Origin: Lantana camara | Lineage: Eukaryota; Streptophyta; Magnoliopsida; Lamiales; Verbenaceae | Assembly (NCBI GenBank): GCA_037501455.1 | Contig: CM074855.1 | Location: 56,427,001 to 56,491,000, forward strand | DNA: 64,000 nt | Reading direction: 5' to 3' | Shown here: positions 22,102 to 32,554 of the stretch, in pieces | Numbering within the stretch: position 1 is the stretch's first letter | Layout of the letters: the number at the start of each line of letters is the position of its first letter | Notes under the pieces: model-generated | What the model was told of the DNA's origin: nothing | The model's database searches: none | Seen by the model: the letters and a program-made list of their open reading frames with translations, nothing else | Made by a program: the position numbers and the translations under genes

Positions 22102-23181
22102 ATGCCACCAAGAAGAGCACCCCGGAATCGTGTACCACCACTGCCATCGCAAAGAGATGTCACGCCACGCCAAAGAGATGTCACGCCACCCCCTGAACGG
22201 GAAGGAACTCCGGAATTAAGGGATGTGCTACGACAATTTATGAGCGCTTGTGCACCGAGAGATAACCCTCCTAATGAAAGGTCATTGGAGAAATTTCTGA
22301 GGATGAATCCGCCTAAGTTCTATGGAGAACCGAACGACCTAAAGGCTGAGAATTGGATTACTAGTCTTGAGAAGATTTTCGAGGCTATGGAGATCTACCC
22401 AGAGGATCGTGAACGAGTTCGGTATGCTACTTTTCTTATGGAAGGAGCTGCATACAATTGGTGGAAGCACGTTCAGCATATGTAGATCGAGAATAACGTT
22501 GAAGGAAGTTGGGATGAGTTTATCAGAGAGTTTCAGCAGAAGTATACGCCTCAAGTGACTCGTGATGCACGAGACGCTGAGTTTATGAGTCTGGTTCAGG
22601 GAACTATGAATGTGATGGAGTATGAGGCTAGGTTTGTGAGGCTGATCAAGTATGCGCCTCATATTTTGACTGATGAGCGTCGCAAGACCAAGAGGTTTAT
22701 TGATGGACTGAAGCCCGAACTTCGGTTGGCACTTGCATCTTTGGACATTGAGACCTACAACCAGGCTGTTGATAGAGTGTTAAGGGTTGAAGCTGCACAC
22801 AAGGAGATCAAGATAACTACTGCACGACAAGGACCTTCTAACCCTAAGCCTTATCAAGGTAATAAGCGACCTTCCGGATCTTTTCCCCAAGGAACTGGAA
22901 AGAGGCCAATGGAAACACCACAACGTCAGCAGCAGAACGCCCCACCGAAACAGTAAGCACAGAAGCAGAAAACGCCACAGCAGTACCAGAGGGCGCCATA
23001 ACAGCAGAGAGCACCTCAGCCAGGTCCATAGGAAATTGTTTGCCGATATTGTCGCCGAACGGGACACACTGAGGAGAACTGTCGTAAGAAAGCTGGACAG
23101 TGTTTCGCGTGTGGTTCCCCTGAGCACCAGATGGATAGTTGCCCGCACAAGATCAGGAGATTTGGGGTCTAGGATAAAGGA
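22102..23181 (+). pseudogene. E2 gag, broken by five stops
   Basis: It starts at the ATG of MPPRRAPRNRVPP and shares one frame with the protease downstream. A basic, Pro-rich N-terminus with a repeated QRDVTP is followed by the retrotransposon Gag core (NPPKFYGEPND, then AENWITSLEKIFEAM, YNWWKHV, VMEYEARFVRL) and a Gln-rich linker. Two CCHC zinc knuckles follow at 23041-23082 (CRYCRRTGHTEENC) and 23101-23142 (CFACGSPEHQMDSC); these bind RNA in the virus-like particle. Nonsense codons are at 22483 (TGG to TAG), 22954, 22999, 23029 and 23170. Comparison with E1 shows that most came from C-to-T or G-to-A changes. Confidence 0.9.
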
Positions 23182-26100
23182 AAAGGAGTGGTGGGTACGA
23201 CGAACAAACCGGTGGTCAAAGGCAGAGCTTATGCTTTGGATGGTAAGGAGGAGGTTGATCCTTCGTCTGTTGTGGAAGGTATTGTGCACATTCTTAAAAC
23301 GCCAGTTAAGGTCTTGTATGACCCTGGTGCCACGCATTCATTTGTTGCATCTAAATTATGTGCGCATTTATAGTTTCCGCTTGAATACTTGCCATATAAA
23401 TTTGAAGTGAGTTCTCCTTTGGGAACTTGTCTTGTTACGGATCAAGTATATAAATGCTGCCCTATATGTATTGGTACCCGTTGTTACCCGACGGATCTTA
23501 TTGAGTTACCGATGACAAGATACGATGTTATACTTGGTATGGATTGGTTGTCTAAGTACCGAGCTAAGTTGGATTGTTACAAGAAAGAGATCATCTTGGA
23601 AGAAGGTGAAAGTGGGACATCAGAAGGGAAAGTTGAGAAGTTATCAGTGATTTCTTCGATGGAAGCTAAGAAGTTGATTCATAAAGGAGCTATTGGATTT
23701 GTTGCTTATCTTTTGAATAGACCGAAAGATCAACTTAAGATCGAAGAAGTGGAAGTGGTGAACGAATTCTTAGATGTGTTTCCTGAGCATTTAGATTCGT
23801 TACCTCCTGACCGAGAGTTTGAGTTTACGATCGAGACGATATCAGGAGCTGAGCCGTACTCAAAGACACCTTACAGAATGGCACCAGCTGAATTGGATGA
23901 ACTGAGAAAGCAATTGGATGAACTGATTGAGTCTGGATATGTTCGACCGAGCACGTCGCCGTGGGGAGCGCCTGTTCTTTTCGTTAAGAAGAAGGATGGA
24001 TCATTGCGATTATGCATTGACTATCGGGAGCTGAACAGGATGACTATCAAGAATAAGTATCCTCTCCCTCATATCGAAGAGCTGTTCGATATACTTCAAG
24101 GATCAAAGGTCTACTCCAAGTTAGATCTTAGACAAGGGTATTATCAATTGAAGATAAGGGAAGCAGATATTCCGAAGACTGCTTTCAACAGCCGATACGG
24201 ACATTATGAGCTTGTAGTAATGCCGTTTGGTTTGACAAACGCACCAGATGCATTCATGGATATGATGCACCGTATATTCAAGCCGTTTCTCGACAAGTTT
24301 GTAGTGATCTTCATCGACGATATCTTGGTATTTTCGAAGACACCGGAGGAACATGCTGAGCATCTTCGAATCGTGTTACGCGCTTTGCTGGATCACAAGC
24401 TATATGCAAAGTTCAGCAAATGTGAGTTCTGGCTTGAGAGAGTTACGTTTCTCGGACACATCATATCAGGATCTGGAATCGAAGTAGATCCCTCAAAGAT
24501 CGAAACAATCATGGATTGGAAGTCACCGAAGAATCCTTCAGAAGTGAGAAGTTTTCTGGGATTAGTTGGTTACTACCGGAGGTTTGTCCAAGATTTCTCG
24601 AAGATAGCTACACTCTCACAAAGTTGACAAAGAAAGAAGGGAAGTTTGAATGGACGGAGAAGTGTGAGCAAAGTTTTCAAAGATTGAAGGAGATGCTAAC
24701 AACTGCACCCGTGTTAGCATTACCAGAAGGAAAAGAAGGATATACTGTTTACACCGATGCTTCGAAAGAAGGACTAGGAGGAGTTTTGATGCAGAATGGA
24801 AAGGTGATTGCGTATGCATTAAGGAAACTCAAAACGCATGAAGTTAACTACCCGACACATGATTTGGAGTTAGCCGCGAGAATTTTTGCTCTTGGAAAGT
24901 GGAGACATTACCTGTATGGAGTTACGTTTGAGATCTTTACTGATCATAAGAGCCTGCGATATCTATTCACTCAGAAGGAGTTGAATATGCGACAAAGGAG
25001 ATGGATGGAATTTCTGGAGGACTACGATTGCATTATTCAGTACCATCCAGGAAAGGCGAATGTGGTAGCCGATGTCCTAAGCAGGAAAGTTCATTTGGCA
25101 CAGATTTCTGCCAACCCCGAGATTGATCAAAGAGAAAGAATGGAGGTGATAACTAAAGCTCGAATCGCGAACGTTGTAATGATATCACCTTTGAAAGAAC
25201 AAGTGTTGGAAGCACAGAAGAACGACGAGTGGATTAAGAAATGTCTCGAATCTAAGGAGAAAGATGATGAGACTAAGTTCAAGGTTGATGAACATGGAAT
25301 ATTGAGGTACAAAGGTCGAGTATGCGTGCCGACTGTTTTGAGGAAAGAGATTCTCGACGAAGCGCATAAGACTAAGTACACGATACATCCCGGAGGCACT
25401 AAGATGTATCAAGATGTTAAGACGCATTTCTGGTGGAATGGAATGAAGAGAGACATAGCCAACTATGTCAAGAAGTGCTTAACTTGTCAGAAAGTTAAAG
25501 TTGAGCAACAGAAACCGAGTGGGAAGTTGCAACCATTATCGATTCCGACTTGGAAGTGGGAGCAAATCACGATGGATTTTGTCACTGGATTACCCAAAGT
25601 CAGAGGAGGACAAGATAGTATCTGCGTGATCATTGATCGATTGACAAAGTCAGCGCACTTTTTTCCAGTTAAGACAACAGATAAGGTCAACACGTTGGCA
25701 AAGCTGTATCAACAAGAGATTGTTAGACTACATAGAGTTCCAAACAGCATAGTATCGGACAGAGATCCGAAATTCACGTCGCAATTATGGAAAGAGATTC
25801 AGACTTTGATGGGAACAAAGTTGAACTTCAGTACTGCAGCGCATCCTCAGACGGATGGACAATCAGAAAGGATGATCAAATACTTGGAAGATATGCTAAG
25901 AGCTTGCGCCTTGGACTTCCAGGAAAGTTGGAAAGATTGTTTACCTCTTGTGGAGTTTGCATACAATAATAGTTATCAAGCTTCTATTAAAGCTGCTCCA
26001 TACGAAGCCCTGTATGGAAGAAAATGTAGATCCCCGTTATACTGGGATTTGGATGAAGCAAGATGTACTGAGGAAGGACCGATCAGAGTGAATTCAGCTA

Positions 26101-26732
26101 AATGGATAAGAGAAGCGACGGAGAAGATTCAGATCATTCGCCAGAGAATGAAAGCTACCCAGGACAGGCAGAAGAGTTATGCTGATCGACGAAGAAGGGA
26201 TTTAGAATTCACAGTGGGCGAAAAGGTATTTCTAAAGGCATCACCAAGGAAAGGGTTTTCCCGAATTGGAAAAGGAGGAAAGTTAAACCCGAGATATGTT
26301 GGACCGTATGAGATACTAGAGAGAGTCGGACCGACTGCTTATAGATTGGATTTGCCTATAGGTCTAACAGGAATCCACAACGTATTTCATGTATCTCAGG
26401 TTCGCAAGTGTTTCTCGGATGAGACAGAGGTTGTGCCGGTAGAGGAGATACCATTGGAACCGGATCTGACTTATGTTTTGAAGCCCGCTAAGATTCTAGA
26501 CAGGAAGTTTCAAGAGCTGAGGAATAGGAAAATTCCTTTAGTTAAAGTCCTTTGGAAGGGACATGAGACAGAAGAGGCAACCTAGGAGACAGAAGAGAAA
26601 ATGCAGAAGCATCACCCTGAGTTGTTTGCAGTTACAGCGGAAGAATCTGAGGACAGATTCTCTTTAAGGAGGGGTGATTGTAATAGCCCAAAACGGGGCC
26701 TACATGAAAACAGTAAGTTAAGGCAGTGGTAA
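23182..26732 (+). pseudogene. E2 pol: protease, RT, RNase H, integrase, chromodomain; frameshifted
   Basis: It continues the gag frame. The aspartic protease has DPGATHSF (Asp codon at 23320) with TAG at 23371 just after, then [11 protein letters not shown] has [29 protein letters not shown] and the catalytic FIDDILVF at 24310-24333. A small deletion near 24610 shifts the frame. RNase H follows ([21 protein letters not shown]), then integrase with an HHCC end ([11 protein letters not shown] to CLTCQKVK), Asp in TMDFVTGLP, Asp in SDRDPKF and Glu in DGQSERM, then GPY/F (RYVGPYEI). The chromodomain-like tail is interrupted by TAG at 26583 (TGG to TAG) and ends HPELF. The frame stays open through the hairpin and polypurine tract to a TAA at 26730-26732 inside the 3' LTR. 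Tekay/Del-type chromovirus; not functional. Confidence 0.93.
26644..26679 (+). other. E2 pre-PPT hairpin and polypurine tract
   Basis: GAATCTG-AGGA-CAGATTC (26644-26661) is a perfect 7-bp stem with a 4-nt loop. It is followed by TTTAAGGAGGGGTGAT, the plus-strand priming tract that abuts the 3' LTR at 26680. The same arrangement is found in E1, B, C and A2. Confidence 0.8.
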
Positions 26733-29700
26733 AGCATTTATAGACCGTGATCGAACTTTTTGAATCATCATGCATTGCATTCTTACATGAACTTTGTACT
26801 CGTATATGATCTGACATGTTTTAAGGGGGAATTCTTGACCTTTGATACAGTTTACTATTCATAACCCGAGCCTACCTTGTTCATATTGCTACTCGAACCC
26901 TAGAGGTTCATCACATATGTTTTCCAATTGTTTGAACTTGTTTCCCGAGCTCAGAGAGTCTTTCTTGAACCATAAGGGTATTTTTGGAACTTACCGACCA
27001 AAGTTACTATTCATCAGAAAATGAGCTTTTCATTCTGATGCCTTTTCCTACTCAAGTTACAGTCGAATCGATCGTTGAGTCGAGAGGAGTCTTTTGATAT
27101 TATTCTTGGCTTGGAAATCTATTCCGGAACTTTGTTTTATTGAAAATGTTTTCGAAAACCCTATTTCACTATTTCTTAGACGAGCGGTTTTCATTCGAAA
27201 AATGTTTTCTCTTCGGATTTGCATTACTTGAGCTATTTCAAGATTTTTGAGATGTTTTACAACTCCTGATTCAAACCCTAGCTTGAAATTTTGAAGCGTA
27301 CGTTCGTACGTAAGAATTCACTATTCACTCTACGTTTTCAACTTTTTAACGGTAAAACGTTTTATAGTCGATTTTGGACTCAAAACGCGTCTCGATTCAT
27401 TTCTTGAATTTTGGAAACAATCCGGACTTGAAAATCATTCTAGAAAGTCGTTTCTCACTCATGTCGAGTTTTGAGCTCAAAACTTTTATTCACTAAAACT
27501 AATGTATCTTTCAAACGGTAAATCCGATTTCGACGAATGAATATGCGTTTCGAAGCTAATTTTCTTGCCGTCAGAATGGTTATACTTCCAGCCACTTATC
27601 CTCGAGTCTTGGGGGACGAAATTACAGAAATACCCCCAGCAGTCCCATTTTAGCTTCATATGCCTAAAGCTTCCAAGAGAAGCTATCCCATTTTGCTCTC
27701 ATACCTTCTCCACATTTTATTTCCAAGGTGAGGGGCTTCTCTTCAACTATAAATAGAGGGCTCATGGCATTTCATTCCTTGCTCAAAGTCTTGTGTTAAC
27801 AAGCACTCCTCTCTCCCTCCTTTCCCTCTTGGCCGTCGGCCTCCCCTCCCCTTTGCTAGGTTAGTTGCTTTATTTTTATGTTATGTTAGTTTAGTTTATG
27901 TTTTTATGTTATGGTATGTTTATATTATGCTTAGGTTGGGTCTTAGGGTCTTCCCTAAGCCATATAGGATTTTATTTTATGCATTTATTATATAGTTTTC
28001 ATGATATGTTTGTGTAGTTGTTTATATGTTTTAATTATTTAGTATATGCTTGAATATGTTATGAATTGCTCTAGTATATGCTTTGATCATGTGATATGAT
28101 TGTTATATTATGAGAATTGATGCATGATTATGGAATTTGAATTATATTCATGCATGTTTGCTAATGGAATAGTGATTTACAATTAATTATGTCACAACTT
28201 GTTACATGTTGGTATTGAATTAAATTGTTACATGTTACATGCCTAAAGGTTCATGATATATGATATGATATGATAAATGTTGTGACATGTTGTCACATTG
28301 TTATATGACTCCTGAATTATGAATTGAGCTTATGATGATATGGATTAATGGAATAGTGTCTTGATCATATGTTATACACTTTAATAGTGTCACATGTTAT
28401 AACCTAAGATAGAATAGTGTTTCATAACTTGATCTTATGCCTTAATTGGATCTCTTAACTATAGGTTATACCTTTAACCTAGATCACACTTGATTATATT
28501 AACATGAACTTGAAACTATAGGTTATAATCAAGATCATAATTTAATTAGGGTGTGTTTGTGTGTGTGTGTGCATGCCGTGTGTGTGTGTGTGTTCGTGCA
28601 TGGTGTGTGTGTGTACCGTGTGTGTGTGGGTGTGTGTATAGTAAGGGTTTGACCCGACCCTTTGACCCGACATGTGAATAGTAACCTGTGAATAGTAATC
28701 GTGAATAGTACTTTTGAATAGTGCTTTTGAATAGTAAAAATGAATTAAAAATTGTGCTTTCTTAATAGACATTTGCACCTAGGGTTTCCATATCCAGGGT
28801 CTAAAATGTGTTTTCAAAATGTGTTTTCTTTCGTGGACTTGTTTCTTAACCTAAGGTTTGCGATAGGATTCATAATTTGACTAAAGCTTACTCGGTTATA
28901 GTAAGATCATAGTCAAACGTTAAGAGTAACTCACTTTGACGTATTCCTTTGTGTGTTACCTCTCTTGAATACCTTAAATGGTATTACTCTCTTGTGTTAC
29001 ATGTTCTTTACATGTTCCTTGTTCATTGTTTCATGCATTTCATATGCATCTTGGTTAGTAGTGGGTCTTAGTTCTTAAGCTCACTCTAGTACACCACCTA
29101 CAGGAGTTAAAGTTGAGCACTGGGATCCCCAGGGCACCGCATAATCTGTCTACCTGCCTCTTGTTACTATTAGGTGAGGTGAAGTTAAATGTTTTCCAAC
29201 TGGAACCACGATTATATTATCGTATCATATGTTTTGAAATTCAAAGCTAAACCTCGTTTTCAAAGTACAGTTTACAGACAGTTTCATATGTTTTACAGAC
29301 AGAATCACAGTTTACAGACAGAATCATATGTTTTCAGACAGCATCATATGTTACAGTTACAGTTTCACATGTTATAGTTAGCATACTGGAGTGATACTCT
29401 GGTCACTGCTAATCTTAAATGCAAGCATACAGTTTACAGTTTGGGCCCGGCGGTTATGTGTGGAGGTGATGCTCGGGAGGTGAGCGCCAACGACATCACC
29501 AATACCGGCCGCCACACTTAGACAATTGACACCGACTTTTAACAGGAGGTTTGTTAAGTCAGGACAATCTGTCTGGGAACGGACAGCAAATCTGTTCCCA
29601 TTTACATGTTTACAGGTCGCCTAGGGCTAGCTACCCGAAGTGACAACCGGTGGAGGATGATGCATGTTTGTATGCGTTGGTAAGAGTTGTTGTTGACCTT

Positions 29701-29846
29701 GGTCCGATAGTCTACTAGGTGCGGAGTTGTTGTTGACCTTGGTCCGATGCTCTACTATATGTGGGGTTATTGTTGATCTTGGTCCGATACTCTACTAAAC
29801 GTGGAATTATCGTTGATCCTGGTCCGATGCTCTACCGAATCATGTT
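26680..29846 (+). repeat. E2 3' LTR, part 1 (up to insertion of B)
   Basis: It starts TGTAATAGCCC and is colinear with the 5' LTR: TATA box 27748-27756, (GT)n 28552-28640, GTGAATAGT repeats 28675-28740, CTTGGTCCGATG units 29683-29836. Relative to the 5' LTR it has a deletion of about 130 bp near 29258, at a short repeated GTTTT-CAAAGTACAG context, and one more CTTGGTCCGATG unit. It stops at 29846, the last base of the ATGTT target duplication of B. Confidence 0.9.
27748..27756 (+). promoter_or_regulatory. TATA box of E2 3' LTR
   Basis: TATAAATAG, matching the 5' LTR box at 17354. In a 3' LTR it could drive outward transcripts, here into element B. Confidence 0.6.
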
Positions 29847-30796
29847 TGTAACGGCCCGATTTTCAGACAGTCAGGTACGCTCGACACGCGTGGGTTTCGA
29901 GCGTTAGGATTTTATTTTATTAATTTCGTTTAATTGATTTAAACGTGTTATATGAATTCTTATCAATTGTTTTCAACATGATTACGTGGAAATTATATGA
30001 TATTCATTTCATTTCAAGAATTCTTGTATAAGTGGAATTTAATTATTACATGAATTAATTGTCCAATTTGAATTAATTGCCAAATTGTCCTTAAGTGTTC
30101 ATTTCCTTTTCTTTAAGGACTTAATTGCATGATATAGTAGGGGACTAAAGTGATCATTTCCCAAACTTGATACACTCAATTGCATGACTTATGGAGTTAG
30201 AGGATTTAATCATAATTATCACATATTTCCCCAAAAATATCGATATATGCATCTCTTTCACAATCATCATTTTCCTTCATCAAGAAACATCATCCATTTT
30301 GCTCCTTTCTACCGAGCCAAAACCCAAGGAGGAAAAGGGAGATTGCATCCTTTCAAGTCATGATCATGAAGTAATTAGGAGCTTTGAAGCATCCATACTC
30401 ATCACCTTCTTCCATTATTTCATTCCAAGGTATTAGGATTGATATTTCATGAATTCTTGGTATTGATTCTTGGAGCTAGGGTTTGAGGTTGAATGGATTA
30501 TTATGTGCTTTAATTGTTAGAAGCATGATCTTAAGCTTTAGACTTGAATTTCATGCAAGATTCTTGAGATTTATGGAGTTATATGTTAATTTGATATATG
30601 AGCTCAAGTTGGAGATATTGATGATTAAAGCTTGGATTATGTGTTTATATTAAATATTATTGCTCCTTAAGCATGTATACATACTCTCCTTCACGAATTA
30701 TAGTTGTTAGAATTGAATTGTAAGTGTTTTGGGAGGTTGGATGATGTTTTCGTGCATCCCCTGTTCTTTCCCCTGTTTTCTGCAGCTTCTGTAACT

Positions 30797-30997
30797 CGGG
30801 AACGGCCCTTCCCGTTCCCTTTGTAAATGGGGAACGGCCGTTCCCATTATTTGAACTTGGTGTCAGGCGGCGAGGACGGGAACGACCGTTCCCACTTTGT
30901 CTCACAGACGGGAACGACCGTTCCCATCTTCGGGGAGCCCGACAGCGGGAACGGCCATTCCCACTTTGAACTGAAGCCCGGAACGGCCGTTCCCAGC
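30797..30997. repeat. cluster of GGGAACGGCCGTTCCC-type palindromes
   Basis: Six imperfect copies in about 200 bp: one degenerate (GGGAACGGCCCTTCCC), then GGGAACGGCCGTTCCC, two GGGAACGACCGTTCCC, GGGAACGGCCATTCCC and GGAACGGCCGTTCCC. Spacers differ in sequence, so this is not a simple tandem repeat. An identical cluster is at 36620-36820 and a related one in the F LTR at 63703-63930. Confidence 0.85.
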
Positions 30998-31231
30998 TCT
31001 CTGGTAGTGCAGAAACATTCTGCACAAAATTACAATTTTGGCCCCTCGTTCCAATGGCCTATTTGATCCCAAATTGCTATTATATGATTGATTATATGTC
31101 GAAACAACATGTTTGCATGCTACATTGTGTATTGCTCGATGTCTCGTGTATGATTATGCCGTGCGTCATTATATGAATAATATGATTGAATTATGGTCTC
31201 ATGCACGCACATTGTCCCGTTTCTTGTCCAG

Positions 31232-31302
31232 TTATTCTCCAGGGCGGAGATTGTGGCTCATGAGCACGTTCACGCATTCACGAGTCGTGTGTCGCCTGTC
31301 AG
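31232..31302 (+). other. candidate LTR-internal exon (B 5' LTR)
   Basis: A 71-nt segment lies between acceptor-like TTTCTTGTCCAG and donor-like CAG/GTGAGG. It aligns with 868-939 and 46853-46925 of A LTRs, including the shared CTCCAGGGYGGAGA core. Splicing is inferred. Confidence 0.35.
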
Positions 31303-32541
31303 GTGAGGTTTAATTTCTAGTTACATAGAACCCGTATATCCCTTATGTGATATTTCGGCCAAAAGGTATTTATAATTATAATTTCCATAAACTACGGACC
31401 ACGATTTATAGCTACATTTTATCAAGTCATATATCATTTCATGCAAGTCATGTTTCAAGCAAGCAGGCTATGATTGTCCATGTTCATGATTTCAAGCATG
31501 TTTAGGCGAGTAGCATGATCGTTCATGATGGGCCCGAGGGTAGTGACTAGAGCCAACCGGGAAAGCAAGGGCTGACGGGTAACTCTGGTGCTATCCTCAC
31601 CACATTTGGGGTCACCCCTGAATCCACTAGGAGGTTAGTGGAGGAAGGAGCTCCGGGCTTAGGGATTCATGTACCCTCTGCTCAATATGTCGTGGATGGT
31701 GAAGGCTAGCTACCTTCCCATCATTGGAGGGAGAAGGAGACTGGGGACGAGTCCGGCACCACGGATGCGCCTCGGGTTATTTCATGATTGTTACTCCATG
31801 AATATGTTACCTGATTACACTATTGCACGATAGCACGATAATTGATTGCATGATCACCTCGTGATTAATAAACAAGCAAGCATGTTCATGTTCATTTGGA
31901 GTAAGGTTGGAGACCGCCCTCACTCGCCGGGGCCATGTATTGATTGATTGCATGAAATGAACAAGTAATTAATATTGACAGTTGTATTCTCGGGCGAAGC
32001 TATGTTATTATTGAACTTGTATAATTATCTTTTATAAACCTTTACCCGAGAATATAACTTGCATGTTATCTGCGCTAATATATATATGTAAACCCCTCAC
32101 TCGGTCTTCACAGACTGACGCCTCCACCTTTCAGGTATTGCAGGTGCACGCTAGGCGGGAGTGAGTCGAGTCGGGTCCAATTCATGTAGTCGTGTCATCC
32201 GTGGTTCGTGCATTTAATTATTAGTGTTAATTCTGGGATTGTAATTAGTGTTATTCTTTAATGGAAGATGATAATGTATTGATATGATAGTCTAGATTAT
32301 GCACTACGTGATAAATGAGAAATATCATGATCGAATAAGTGAAACTATTTGTTAGAAATTGTTTTATGCTTCCGCTTTGTCTTATTGCATGTTTTAGTTA
32401 TCCCGCCTAGCTTGTCGAGTATTGCATTGTCACCCGTTCGCTATAGGTTGGTTCATGTACGGATTGACCATTTCGTATGTGAATTGATCTATAGTGCGGG
32501 GGTGTGGCACCTCCACGTGTCAAGGGGTGCTACATCTGAGG

Positions 32542-32554
32542 TGGTATCAGAGCC
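32542..32554 (+). other. B primer binding site (initiator tRNA-Met)
   Basis: TGGTATCAGAGCC, 7 bp after the 5' LTR. The roughly 80 bases that follow are nearly identical to the minus-strand leader of C (53522 down to about 53440). Confidence 0.9.

Larger units (their letters stand above)
29847..32534 (+). repeat. B 5' LTR
   Basis: 2688 bp from TGTAACGGCCCG to GGTGCTACA. Features: donor-like CCAAG/GTATTAG near 30430, GGAACGGCCGTTCC palindrome cluster (30797-30997), exon-like segment 31232-31302 ending CAG/GTGAGG, GGGCCCGAGGG block near 31530, hairpin CGGTCT/AGACTG (32102-32117) and acceptor-like CCACCTTTCAGG near 32134. The opposing ORFs here (an 81-codon plus-strand and a 122-codon minus-strand frame) look incidental. 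Confidence 0.92.

Noticed and set aside
23320..23331. Loss of protease active site (DPG instead of DSG/DTG)
   Set aside because: E1, E2 and the otherwise distinct C all have DPG, and this variant is common in plant chromoviruses, so it is a lineage trait rather than a lesion.
22780..23337. 185-codon minus-strand ORF opposite E2 gag
   Set aside because: Shadow of the gag-protease region; the sense frame has clear zinc knuckles and protease motifs.
30797..30997. CRISPR-like array of GC-rich repeats
   Set aside because: Repeats are palindromes of 16 bp with irregular spacing inside a eukaryotic LTR. No cas genes; plant DNA.
30657..31025. 122-codon minus-strand ORF in the B LTR, repeated at 36480-36848, with GNGRSR-like repeats
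   Set aside because: It occurs twice only because it lies in both LTRs. The repeats come from the palindrome cluster, which reads as similar peptides on both strands. No start context or homologue that I recognise.
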